Position numbers and translations under genes: made by a program. The notes under the pieces were generated by a model. It saw only the letters and a program-made list of their open reading frames with translations, ran no database searches and was not told where the DNA came from. Positions 44,047-52,015 of a DNA stretch of 64,000 bases are shown here, in pieces. The DNA is taken from the NCBI RefSeq assembly GCF_007990775.1, contig NZ_BJXB01000012.1, forward strand, positions 1-64,000. Reading direction: 5' to 3'. Each line of letters opens with the position of its first letter. Positions within the stretch are counted from its first letter, which is position 1. The stretch is from Deinococcus cellulosilyticus NBRC 106333 = KACC 11606 (lineage in GTDB: Bacteria; Deinococcota; Deinococci; Deinococcales; Deinococcaceae).

Positions 44047-44345
44047 AGAACTTACAAGATGCAGTGGACAGGGTTCTTATTCATGGGGACGCCTTCAATG
44101 CACAGGAAGTCAGCCAGATTGCCAAGTGGCTTCAGCCCCCTATCCAGGATCTGGAAGATCTGGGGTATGACCGCTGCAAGATTTACGACTACTGCAGGCA
44201 ACGGGATGTCACTGTGGGCCACGTTCACCACCTGATCACCAGTGGTAAGAACCGCCTCAGGTCCCTCAAGAAATCCCAGGCAGTTGCCCCCACCCCGAAG
44301 CAGAAGTTCAAGAAACCCGGACACCCCAACAGGAGGAAACGGTGA
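44043..44345 (+). CDS. Phage hypothetical basic protein
   Basis: 100 residues with a strongly basic end (KKPGHPNRRKR). The middle (EVSQIAKWLQ...LGYDRCKIYDYCRQRDVTVGHVHHLI) resembles a helix-turn-helix, so DNA binding is possible. Overlaps both neighbours. Confidence 0.6.
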   Translation: MKNLQDAVDRVLIHGDAFNAQEVSQIAKWLQPPIQDLEDLGYDRCKIYDYCRQRDVTVGHVHHLITSGKNRLRSLKKSQAVAPTPKQKFKKPGHPNRRKR

Positions 44346-44527
44346 AACCGAAGCGCATCGCGTACACCTTTGATGAGCGGTCCTACACAGACTCGCTGGC
44401 TGATCACCACAACCAACAGCAAGAATCCACTGTGGTGATCAAGAACCCGCAGACTGGTGAAGAAAGAACGGTCACCATCCCCCACCTGGGCAAGCGTTGC
44501 CCTCACTGTGGGCGGGTGATCAAGTGA
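44342..44527 (+). CDS. Phage small zinc-ribbon-like protein
   Basis: 61 residues ending CPHCGRVIK, one half of a zinc knuckle, so it may dimerise around a metal. GTG 44342 overlaps the previous stop. Confidence 0.58.
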   Translation: MKPKRIAYTFDERSYTDSLADHHNQQQESTVVIKNPQTGEERTVTIPHLGKRCPHCGRVIK

Positions 44528-44760
44528 AACGCATGACTGAAGGGGAGTGGCAGCAGTGGCAGAGAGCTTGTCTGCAGTCTGCCCGCGCTTTTGGGAGATC
44601 CATCAGCACCACAGAAATGGAGCAACTGGCAGAACGCATGGGGTGCATCCCACCCCATTACCCTCCCACCCCAGAAGAGATGACTGCTCAGATGTTGCGC
44701 AACCAACAAAGCACCTATCACGTCAGAAAGAAAGGGAAGCGTAAGTTTTTCCGTTCATGA
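44524..44760 (+). CDS. Phage hypothetical protein
   Basis: 78 residues, helical, basic tail (VRKKGKRKFFRS), not recognised. GTG 44524 overlaps the previous stop; ATG 44533 is an alternative. Last gene of the overlapping early block. Confidence 0.58.
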   Translation: MKRMTEGEWQQWQRACLQSARAFGRSISTTEMEQLAERMGCIPPHYPPTPEEMTAQMLRNQQSTYHVRKKGKRKFFRS

Positions 44761-44762
44761 TT

Positions 44763-44784
44763 GAAGGTACAGGCTCGTACCTTC
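44763..44784 (+). terminator. Hairpin ending the early operon
   Basis: GAAGGTAC (44763-44770), loop of 6, GTACCTTC (44777-44784), directly after the last early stop codon. No T-run, so its termination strength is uncertain. Confidence 0.45.
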
Positions 44785-44828
44785 TGTAGCATCTCCAGCC
44801 CTCTCACACTCCAGGGAAGAAGAGTGAT

Positions 44829-45332
44829 ATGACAGCAACCGCCGCACCCCGCAAACGTCAGATCCCAGTTGCTAGAATGGAATCAACGCGCCTCCAGGCC
44901 GATCTCAAAGGAGAAAGCATGGGGCGCATTGTCATACCGGGAAGACCACAAAGCAGACCCGACACCAGTAAGGGCATGGAGTACAAGGAACAGATCCAGC
45001 GCTTGATGGCTGAGCAGCTGGGTGGAATCCTCCTGTTCCCAGAAGCCATGCTCACCCTCTCTGCCACCCTGTACTACTCTGTGCCGGATGGGGCCCCTGA
45101 TGACCTGCCCAGCATGCCCAGGCGCTGGCCTGAGTTCTCAATCCCCAGGCCTGACCACGCCATGTGCATCATCCTCTCAGCCCTCAAAGGCAGCCTGTAC
45201 AGCAGCAGTGAGCAGGTCTCCCCCATGAGTGTGAACCGGATTGTGCAACCGGGCCACCTGCTGGAAGCCACCTGGGGATACGACTGCAGGAGAGGACTCG
45301 CGGTGATCGAGTATGGACCAGCCACCCACTGA
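44829..45332 (+). CDS. RusA-like Holliday-junction resolvase, degenerate active site
   Basis: 167 residues. The alignable part is RIVIPGRPQSRPDTSKG..., then FSIPRPDHAMCIILSALKGSLYSSSEQVSPMSVNRI, where RusA has PDxDNxxKxxLDAL-G-xYxDD. The first Asp is present, but DN is replaced by HA and the DD pair by SS/SE, so resolvase activity is doubtful. The position just before terminase is usual for RusA in phages. It overlaps the terminase small subunit gene by 20 bp. Confidence 0.6.
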   Translation: MTATAAPRKRQIPVARMESTRLQADLKGESMGRIVIPGRPQSRPDTSKGMEYKEQIQRLMAEQLGGILLFPEAMLTLSATLYYSVPDGAPDDLPSMPRRWPEFSIPRPDHAMCIILSALKGSLYSSSEQVSPMSVNRIVQPGHLLEATWGYDCRRGLAVIEYGPATH

Positions 45333-46086
45333 CCCCACCCCAGTTGAAACCTACGAAGAAGCAGCAGCAACCCTCAAACCCCGGCAAAGGAAGTTTGTGG
45401 AGGCCTACCTGCAGCACTTCAATGGGAGTCGGGCAGCCAGAGAAGTGGGGGTGAGTGAAGCCAGTTGCCGGGTGCAGGCCCACGACTGGCTTACAAACCC
45501 TAACATCCAGCGGGTGGTGGAACTGGGCATGCAGCGTCACGGCATGGGGAAATATGAGGTTCTGGCGCGGCAGCAGGCCATTGCCAGAGCGACCATTGAG
45601 GACTTCATTTCCATTCGGAAGTTCATTGGGTTTGAAGAGAAACTTCTCCCTGCTGTTGAGGCTCTGGACGCCATCCGCGATGAGATGGCAATCCTGATGG
45701 ATGAGCTGGATTCTGCCTCAGAAGAGAGGGCCGAAGAGATCAAACAGGAACTCAAACACTACCGGCGTGAGGAACTGAAGGCAGACCGGGCCTGCAAGCG
45801 GGACCCCAGCACAAAGATCAGGGTGGGTCTGGAGCGGGTGGAGACCTGGGCTCAGGAGATTGATTTGAAGAAAGCAGAAGAACGGGGCGTCCTGCACCTG
45901 CTGAAGAGTGCCAAGAAGACCGCAGATGGTGGCCTGCAGATCACCCTTTATGACAGCCAGAAGGCACTGGAATGGTTCGGGGACCATTACGGGCTGACCT
46001 CCAAGAGCGTGAAGCTGGGAGACCCAGACGGGAAACCACTGGCACCCGGCACGGTCCTGATCCTCCCCAGCAACGGCAGAGACTAG
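45313..46086 (+). CDS. Terminase small subunit
   Basis: DNA-recognition subunit of the packaging motor, 257 residues. The N-terminal Terminase_2 helix-turn-helix is LKPRQRKFVEAYLQHFNGSRAAREVGVSEASCRVQAHDWLTNPNIQRVV (about 20-70). A long charged coiled-coil-like middle for oligomerisation follows, then a C-terminal segment. It precedes the large subunit with one small gene between them. Confidence 0.85.
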   Translation: MDQPPTDPTPVETYEEAAATLKPRQRKFVEAYLQHFNGSRAAREVGVSEASCRVQAHDWLTNPNIQRVVELGMQRHGMGKYEVLARQQAIARATIEDFISIRKFIGFEEKLLPAVEALDAIRDEMAILMDELDSASEERAEEIKQELKHYRREELKADRACKRDPSTKIRVGLERVETWAQEIDLKKAEERGVLHLLKSAKKTADGGLQITLYDSQKALEWFGDHYGLTSKSVKLGDPDGKPLAPGTVLILPSNGRD

Positions 46087-46095
46087 GAGACGAAC

Positions 46096-46428
46096 ATGCC
46101 CTACCGAAAGAGCGAATACAGACAACTGACTGCAGCAGAGGCCCGTGAAAGATTTTCCCTTGCCAAGCAAGAACGGGAGCATCTGAACACTGCTCGAATT
46201 CTTGATGAAATCATGGAGCGCATCCACAATGTCACAGGGCTGGAAACAGCAGGCTCCATTGCTGGGCCACGACTGCAGATCATCGTCAAAGAAATGGCTC
46301 CAGCAGTGAGGCAGAAGCTGGAAGACTTGGGTTACCAGATCATTGAACATGAGTTCGTTCGGGAAGACCCTGACACCCAGGAGGAAACAGATCGGTTCGG
46401 GCATTGGGTTATCAGTTGGGAGAACTGA
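46096..46428 (+). CDS. Phage hypothetical protein
   Basis: 110 residues, charged, helix then sheet (QKLEDLGYQIIEHEFVREDPD), not recognised. GGAGA precedes the ATG. Its last codons, GAG AAC TGA, are part of the conserved sequence upstream of the late leader. Confidence 0.65.
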   Translation: MPYRKSEYRQLTAAEARERFSLAKQEREHLNTARILDEIMERIHNVTGLETAGSIAGPRLQIIVKEMAPAVRQKLEDLGYQIIEHEFVREDPDTQEETDRFGHWVISWEN

Positions 46429-46430
46429 CG

Positions 46431-46491
46431 TAAACTGAAACCATCTGATCCCCTCAGGGAAGCGCACCGCACTGGTGCACCTGAGGGGATC
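46431..46491 (+). promoter_or_regulatory. Late leader element A (promoter plus SD-hiding hairpin)
   Basis: TAAACTGAA at 46431, then a 12-bp stem GATCCCCTCAGG (46447-46458) with CCTGAGGGGATC (46480-46491). Inside is an internal loop GAAGC against a single A, then a 4-bp stem GCAC/GTGC and a 7-nt loop. The ATG follows the stem directly, and the ribosome site GAGGGG lies in the 3' arm. Copies B (53038) and C (59791) share sequence, spacing and fold. Confidence 0.75.
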
Positions 46492-47856
46492 ATGCCTGTA
46501 GAGATACGCCCACAACCCGGACCCCAGACACTCTTCTTCCAGAGTGCCGCTGACATTGTGATTTACGGTGGGGCAGCAGGTGGGGGCAAGAGCTGGGCGC
46601 TGCTGGCTGAACCCCTCAGGCACATCCACAACCCGCACTTCGGGGCCACCCTCTTCAGGCGTCTGGATGCAGACGTTTACTCAGAGGGTGGCTTGTGGGA
46701 TGAGGCCATGAAGATCTACCCCATGTTCGGTGGGGTTCCCAACGGGGATGGTTACTTCAAGTTCCCCAGCGGGGCAACGGTGTCTTTCGGGCACCTGCAG
46801 CATGAGAACACCAAGTACCGCTATCAGGGAGCACAGATCCCCCTGATCGAGCTGGATGAGCTGACCCACTTCACCCGCGATCAGTTCTGGTACATGCTCT
46901 CCCGGAACCGGTCCACGTGCGGGGTCAGGCCTTACGTGCGGGCATCCACCAACCCAGACGCTGACAGCTGGGTGGCGGAGTTCATTCACTGGTGGATCGA
47001 TGAGGAAGGCTTTGCCATTCCTGACCGGTCTGGAGTGGTGCGGTACCTCCTGAAAGATGGGGACCACATGAACTGGGGCAGCACCCCAGAGGAAGTGCTG
47101 TCGCGTGTGCCGGACTCTGACCCGGAAGACGTTCTGTCTGTCACCTTCATCAGTGCCAAGCTGGAAGACAACAAGATCCTGATGGAGAAAGACCCCAAAT
47201 ACCGGGGCAGGTTGAAAGCCCAGTCCTTTGTGGAGCGGGCCAGACTGCTGGGTGGGAACTGGAAGGTCAGGTTCACTGCAGGCAACGTCTTCCGGCGTGA
47301 CTGGTTCACCATCATCAGCCCAGCCCAGGTCCCCAAAGGCCTGCGCATGATCCGGTACTGGGATCTTGCAGCCACAGAGAAAAAAGCGGGCAACGATCCC
47401 GACTGGACCACCGGCACCCTTATGGGTGTGGATGAGCACGGCATCTATTACGTGCTGGATGTGGTCAGACTCAGAGGCACCCCGCTGGAAGTGGAAACCG
47501 CCATCATCGAAACCGCCCACGATGACGGCAAGCGGGTGGAGATCCACATCACCCAGGAGCCTGGAAGCTCAGGGAAGTTCGTGCTGTCCCACTTCACCCG
47601 CCACCCTGAACTGAAGGGGTACATCGTCAAAGGGGACCGGGAGACCGGCAGCAAGCTTGAGCGGGCCAAGCCCTTCAGTGCCCAGTGCGAAGCCGGGAAC
47701 GTGAAGGTGCTCAGGGGGTTGTGGAATGAGGCATGGCTGAACGAACTTCAAGGGTTCCCGGATGGGACACATGACGACATGGTGGACAGCGCATCAGGGG
47801 CGTTCAGGAAACTGCCCCGTGCAGGCCGCATCAAAACCAAGGGAGAAGCAGCATGA
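46492..47856 (+). CDS. Terminase large subunit
   Basis: Packaging ATPase and headful nuclease, 454 residues. Walker A GGAAGGGKSW (about 26-35), Walker B LIELDE (about 120), coupling motif RASTNP. The nuclease domain has YWDLAATEKK, the second acidic GVDEHGIYYVLDV and the final HDDMVDSASGAF. Expression is probably set by leader element A, whose hairpin hides the ribosome site. Confidence 0.95.
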   Translation: MPVEIRPQPGPQTLFFQSAADIVIYGGAAGGGKSWALLAEPLRHIHNPHFGATLFRRLDADVYSEGGLWDEAMKIYPMFGGVPNGDGYFKFPSGATVSFGHLQHENTKYRYQGAQIPLIELDELTHFTRDQFWYMLSRNRSTCGVRPYVRASTNPDADSWVAEFIHWWIDEEGFAIPDRSGVVRYLLKDGDHMNWGSTPEEVLSRVPDSDPEDVLSVTFISAKLEDNKILMEKDPKYRGRLKAQSFVERARLLGGNWKVRFTAGNVFRRDWFTIISPAQVPKGLRMIRYWDLAATEKKAGNDPDWTTGTLMGVDEHGIYYVLDVVRLRGTPLEVETAIIETAHDDGKRVEIHITQEPGSSGKFVLSHFTRHPELKGYIVKGDRETGSKLERAKPFSAQCEAGNVKVLRGLWNEAWLNELQGFPDGTHDDMVDSASGAFRKLPRAGRIKTKGEAA

Positions 47857-49250
47857 GACGAATTGCAGGAGAGGCAGTGGCAGCAGCAGTGGGCAGCAGA
47901 GAGCTGGAGTTCCGTGTTGAAGGCATGACCATCAGCCCGGAGACAGAGCAGAGTCGGGCAGCAAGCACCGCAAATTACACCCTGATCCCGTGGCCTCTGG
48001 ACCCAGAGAAGCTGATCGATTACTGGTATGGGAACCCATGGCTGGCAGCGGTGGGCAACCTGATTGCAGATGCACTGGCAGGGGCAAGCATCGAGCTTTC
48101 TGCCAGAGAGAGCAGCACAGACGGCACCCCCCTCTCAGAACCCAGTCAGGACGAATACAGACGGGGCATCCAGTGGCTGACCCGCTCAAACTTCGCCATG
48201 GATGGGGTCTCTCCCCTGGACGTGCACGGGTTCATCCGCAGCGTGTTCACTGCCCTGGACCAGACCGGCAATGCTTTCGTGGAAACCCTCAGGAACATGG
48301 CCGCCAACGAATTCCACGGGCTCAGTGTGCTGCTGCCCCAGTTCGTCCGGTATGAGGTCACCAAGGCAGGACAGCAGACCACCATCAACCTCTACCAGAT
48401 GGACCCTTACCTGGGTGAATTCAGGTATGTGCAGTTCGGGCGCAGAGACAAGGGCAACGCAGAGACCCGGGAATTTCTGCATGTCCGGCACACCAACACC
48501 GTCAGCAGCTTCTATGGCCTGCCCGCATGGTTGCCTGCCAGAGACAGCGTGGCCGTGGACAACTCGCACAGAACCTACCTGAAGGGCTTCTTCACCAACC
48601 ATGCAGCACCCCGCTGGATGATCACCATCACCGAAGAGATCCCAGAAGGTGGATCGAGCAGCGCCACAGAGGATGATCTGGAGAAGATCTACCAACTGGT
48701 GAAGAACTACCTGGGAGCCAACAAAGGGGACATGGCAGGCAGGAACCTGGTGCTGCAATACCCAGGTGGCATCAAAGTGGAAGCCACTCCGCTGGACATC
48801 AAGATCGAGGACCCCACCTTCAAGGAAACCTCCAGAAACGCACGGGATGAAATTTTGGCAGTACGCCATGTGTCCCTGATTGATCTGGGTCTGCCAGAGG
48901 GGGGTTACCGGGCCACCGCTGAAACCCAGTCAGGCAACTTCAGACAGCAGGTGCTGGAGCCATCCCTTGCACCCATCCTGCGCTTGCTGAATGAAGTCTT
49001 GCATGCTCCAGCCCCATACGGACTGGGCATCACCCAGTGGGATGTCACCGCCAAGTTCGAGCGGGTGGAAGACCTGCTGAAGAAATTCGAGGCACTGTTT
49101 AAGGCCACGGGTGTGCCCTTCCTCAAACCCAATGAGGCCAGACAGATCATCGGGTATGAAGCCGTGGATGGTGGGGATGATGTTTACATTCCCAGCAGCA
49201 GCACCCCCATGAGCGTGAACATCCCAGAGAGCCCCATCGACGGGAACTGA
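47853..49250 (+). CDS. Phage portal protein (HK97 type)
   Basis: Dodecameric DNA gateway, 465 residues. The family pattern is NPWLAAVGNLIADALAGASIEL, then TGNAFVETLRN, FLHVRHTNTVSSFYGLPAWLPARDSV and LPEGGYRATAETQSGNFRQQVLEPSLAPILRLLNEVL. ATG 47853 overlaps the terminase stop. The gene order terminase-portal-MuF is standard. Confidence 0.9.
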   Translation: MRRIAGEAVAAAVGSRELEFRVEGMTISPETEQSRAASTANYTLIPWPLDPEKLIDYWYGNPWLAAVGNLIADALAGASIELSARESSTDGTPLSEPSQDEYRRGIQWLTRSNFAMDGVSPLDVHGFIRSVFTALDQTGNAFVETLRNMAANEFHGLSVLLPQFVRYEVTKAGQQTTINLYQMDPYLGEFRYVQFGRRDKGNAETREFLHVRHTNTVSSFYGLPAWLPARDSVAVDNSHRTYLKGFFTNHAAPRWMITITEEIPEGGSSSATEDDLEKIYQLVKNYLGANKGDMAGRNLVLQYPGGIKVEATPLDIKIEDPTFKETSRNARDEILAVRHVSLIDLGLPEGGYRATAETQSGNFRQQVLEPSLAPILRLLNEVLHAPAPYGLGITQWDVTAKFERVEDLLKKFEALFKATGVPFLKPNEARQIIGYEAVDGGDDVYIPSSSTPMSVNIPESPIDGN

Positions 49251-49252
49251 TC

Positions 49253-50932
49253 ATGCCTGTTCTGCAGCGCAGGGCAAAGTTCATTTCAGAAGCAGAGTTG
49301 CAGCGGGCCAGTCGGGTGCATATCGCCCGTCTGGAAGCCGCCGTGCAGAAGTATGCCCCCAGACTCTGGGAGCTTGCATCTGCCCACCTGATCAGGTGGC
49401 TCAGGTATGTCCTCTCCAGACTGGCTGCCCGCTACCCACAGTACCGTGCGGATGGGGATGAGATGCTGACCGCCATCCTCTCCCAGCTCTCCAAGGGATT
49501 TTCAGATCCAGATCTGTCCCCTGCCCTCAGGGACATGTGGCGCAGCAGCATTGAAGGGTACTTTCTGGCCACAGACCCACGGGCCCAGGAGATCGAAGAG
49601 TACACCAGACGCATGATCGAAAATGACCTGGGAGAATACTGGAAGAACCTCACAGACCCTGGCACTCTGGCCCGCAAGATCACCAAGTGGAGGGAACAGG
49701 GCAAAGGGTATGAGGATGTCAGCAGGCAGCTGGGCATGGAGGTGATGGCCCAGGATCTGGAGAAGCAGTACCGCACCGGGTATTACACGGCTGAACGGTT
49801 GGTACGCACCACTTACAATGCCAGTGCCAACTTTGTGGCAATGAAGCAGCTGCAGCAGCAGGGTTACACCCACAAGCAATGGATCACCGCACGGGATGCC
49901 CGGGTGCGTGGGGCAGGGAAAGTCAAAAGTCCGTACAGCCATGTTTTCATGGAGGGCAAGACGGTTCCCATTGATGACCCTTTTGTGACCAGAGAGAACT
50001 TCAGAATGATGTTCCCAGGGGACCGCTCCAAAGGTGCACCCATCGGGCACGTCATTCATTGTCGCTGCACTGTGATAGGGATCATTCAAGAAGGGGCCAG
50101 ACCTTCCAGACCCACTGCGCAGCAGCCCATCCAGACCCCTGCACCCAGACCCAGCAGGCCCACACCTGCACCACCGGCACCCACCCCGGTACCGCAACCT
50201 GTCTTCACCCCTCCCCCACCACCCAGGCCTGCACCACCCCAGAGACCCACGCCCGCACCTGCCACTCCTGCTGCCACTGGTCCCAGCATCAGGTCAGCCA
50301 TCCAGAACAAAGAGCGGGGCAACAAAACCGCTCAGGCCATCGAAACGGCCATGTCCCGCATTGACCAGGTGCACACCTTCAAGAGTGGATCGCGCCCCAT
50401 CCCCATCAGGCGGGCCAGTCTCGGAGGCAGCAGGCAAGGGGCATTCTCTTACACCAACAAAGGCAGACCGGTGGAAATCCGCATTGACCCCAAAGCCCAG
50501 CACCCTGATCTGACTGCAGTGCATGAGATCGGGCACTACCTTGATCTGGAAGGCTTTGGATCTGGCAGGAAAGTTGCCGCGTCAGATCCACGCCTGAAGG
50601 AATTCCGGGATGCTGCCATGGACAGCGAAGCCGTGCGGGAACTCAGGCAAATGCGCTACAGCCCATGGCTGGAGGTGGATGGAGAGCAGTACGAAACCCC
50701 AGTCCGGCACCTGACTTATCTGCTGGACATGGATGAGATCTGGGCACGGGCGTATGCTCAATTCATCGCAGAGGAAACCGGTGATCCCACTCTGCTCATG
50801 CAGATTCGGGATGTGATCACCGATGACTTCGGGCCTGTGCGTTACACCCAGTGGACAGAAGCTGATTTTGCACCCATTCGCGCTGCCATACGAAAATACC
50901 TGGAGGTGATGGGATGGCTGAAAAAATCCTGA
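49253..50932 (+). CDS. MuF-like head morphogenesis protein fused to a zinc metallopeptidase-like domain
   Basis: 559 residues in three parts. Residues about 1-280 are the Mu gpF/SPP1 gp7-like minor head domain (RLVRTTYNASANFVAMKQLQQQG, then IGHVIHCRCTVIGI with the typical HCRC at about 268). Residues about 285-345 are a Pro/Ala/Thr linker. The C-terminal part contains HEIGHYLDLEGFGSG (His-Glu-x-x-His at about 423-427), the zincin signature, with a later acidic/aromatic helix EIWARAYAQFIAEE. MuF proteins are carried in the capsid and often bear C-terminal effector domains delivered with DNA, so this could be an injected protease or a maturation enzyme. Confidence 0.85.
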   Translation: MPVLQRRAKFISEAELQRASRVHIARLEAAVQKYAPRLWELASAHLIRWLRYVLSRLAARYPQYRADGDEMLTAILSQLSKGFSDPDLSPALRDMWRSSIEGYFLATDPRAQEIEEYTRRMIENDLGEYWKNLTDPGTLARKITKWREQGKGYEDVSRQLGMEVMAQDLEKQYRTGYYTAERLVRTTYNASANFVAMKQLQQQGYTHKQWITARDARVRGAGKVKSPYSHVFMEGKTVPIDDPFVTRENFRMMFPGDRSKGAPIGHVIHCRCTVIGIIQEGARPSRPTAQQPIQTPAPRPSRPTPAPPAPTPVPQPVFTPPPPPRPAPPQRPTPAPATPAATGPSIRSAIQNKERGNKTAQAIETAMSRIDQVHTFKSGSRPIPIRRASLGGSRQGAFSYTNKGRPVEIRIDPKAQHPDLTAVHEIGHYLDLEGFGSGRKVAASDPRLKEFRDAAMDSEAVRELRQMRYSPWLEVDGEQYETPVRHLTYLLDMDEIWARAYAQFIAEETGDPTLLMQIRDVITDDFGPVRYTQWTEADFAPIRAAIRKYLEVMGWLKKS

Positions 50933-51075
50933 CCGAACAAATGTTAAAGCGCTGGAGCATCAAACGCATCCAGAAGGAATTCCCTGGGTTACGTCTGGAA
51001 ACCATCCAGAAGATGAAAAAGGTTGCCATCAGCAAACCTGATCAGGTGGAAGTGAAAGATATTCTACGCAAGTAA
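50914..51075 (+). CDS. Small basic phage protein
   Basis: 53 residues, basic and helical (MLKRWSIKRIQKEFPGLRLETIQKMKKVAISKPDQVEVKDILRK). Overlaps the end of the MuF-fusion gene in another frame. GGAGGTGAT at 50902-50910 is an excellent ribosome site for ATG 50914. The shape resembles a small DNA-binding or adaptor protein; no function is known. Confidence 0.65.
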   Translation: MAEKILTEQMLKRWSIKRIQKEFPGLRLETIQKMKKVAISKPDQVEVKDILRK

Positions 51076-51076
51076 A

Positions 51077-51098
51077 AAGTGGCCCGTACGGGCCACTT
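51077..51098. terminator. Bidirectional terminator
   Basis: Perfect 22-bp palindrome AAGTGGCCCGT/ACGGGCCACTT. On the minus strand it is followed by TTTTT, a good terminator for the secreted-protein gene; on the plus strand it ends the small basic gene. Confidence 0.85.
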
Positions 51099-51112
51099 CA
51101 AATTTATAGCAT

Positions 51113-51355
51113 TCAGGATTTGGTGCAGGACCACCAGTTTCTGAGAACTGTAGTGGAATATCGGTCACCCTCTGTGCAGATTTCCTTGAATCGTTCGATG
51201 GTTTCATAATGTGTGCAGGTGTACTTGTACCCACCGGAGTATGAAACACTGGTTTCGATGACATAAGTTCGGGTGCCCAGGCTGATTGGGCCTCCGCTGC
51301 AGACAGCAAAAGCAGTGGGTGTAAGAAGGGCCAAAATACAGATCAACTTTTTCAT
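51113..51355 (-). CDS. Secreted four-Cys small protein, likely moron
   Basis: 80 residues with a clear signal peptide (MKKLICILALLTPTAFA) and a mature part of about 63 residues containing Cys19, 47, 60 and 77, which suits two disulfides. It is the only minus-strand gene in the structural block, is less GC-rich and has its own terminator. GGAGGTGA precedes ATG 51355. These are the marks of a moron expressed from the lysogen; superinfection exclusion or a cell-envelope role is inference. No family recognised. Confidence 0.7.
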   Translation of the reverse strand: MKKLICILALLTPTAFAVCSGGPISLGTRTYVIETSVSYSGGYKYTCTHYETIERFKEICTEGDRYSTTVLRNWWSCTKS

Positions 51356-51456
51356 AATTTCACCTCCACGAAATCGTAACACAATTGAAATATTTACTAT
51401 TCCAGGATTTCCCTTACTTGAAAACGTGGATTTCCCTGATGAATAAACTGCCATGC

Positions 51457-51534
51457 TAGACTGGAATCAATCACCCCAGCAGGGGCACACCAGACAGGTG
51501 CTGCACTGTGGGGTTTTCTTTTGGGAGGATCAGC
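51457..51534 (+). promoter_or_regulatory. Late leader element D (variant)
   Basis: TGCTAGACTGGAATC (extended -10) begins at 51454, closely matching leader B. A hairpin ACCCCA-g-CAG with CTGTGGGGT encloses GCAC/GTGC, as in A-C. Here TTTTCTTTT follows the hairpin and the ribosome site GGGAGGA lies outside it, so this copy could attenuate transcription instead of translation. Confidence 0.55.
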
Positions 51535-52014
51535 ATGACAGTTCTACCACGCGATGAGAACGGCGAGCCCATCCAGGTCAACGCATTCACTGATGGAGCT
51601 GGGGCCGTTGCGAAAGTCACCCCCACATCAGGCCTGCCCGTAACCCATGTACAGGCGGCCCCCACGATCTACACCATCAGTTTCGATGCTGCAGGCACCG
51701 TGTCGACTGCTGCCACATATGTATTTCTGAATGGCCTGGTGCCTGTGCGGTTGGTGGTCCCGTCTGGCTGGACCAGTGCTGACATCACGATTCAGTGCAG
51801 CGCTGACGGGGCCACCTCCTGGCGTGATTATTACGACAGCACCGGGAATGTCATCGTGCTGAAGGCAGGCGCGGGGAACCGCAGCATTGCCCTCAACCCA
51901 CAAGATTTTCTGGGCCTGATGCACATCCGTCTCAGGTCGGGTCTGCCGGGCAGCACAGTGGCTCAGGTCAATGCGGTCAGTCTGACCCTCTACGCCGCGC
52001 CCATCGGGGCGTAA
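51535..52014 (+). CDS. Phage hypothetical structural protein
   Basis: 159 residues, beta-rich (TIYTISFDAAGTVSTAATYVFLNGLVPVRLVVPSGWTSADITIQCSADG), with no charged helices, like a decoration or fibre-type protein. GGGAGGA precedes ATG 51535. Driven by leader D. Confidence 0.65.
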   Translation: MTVLPRDENGEPIQVNAFTDGAGAVAKVTPTSGLPVTHVQAAPTIYTISFDAAGTVSTAATYVFLNGLVPVRLVVPSGWTSADITIQCSADGATSWRDYYDSTGNVIVLKAGAGNRSIALNPQDFLGLMHIRLRSGLPGSTVAQVNAVSLTLYAAPIGA

Positions 52015-52015
52015 C

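Noticed and set aside
46447..46491. Leader A hairpin as a terminator for the upstream gene
   Set aside because: There is no T-run; the ATG starts directly after the stem, and two other copies stand in the same place before other late genes.
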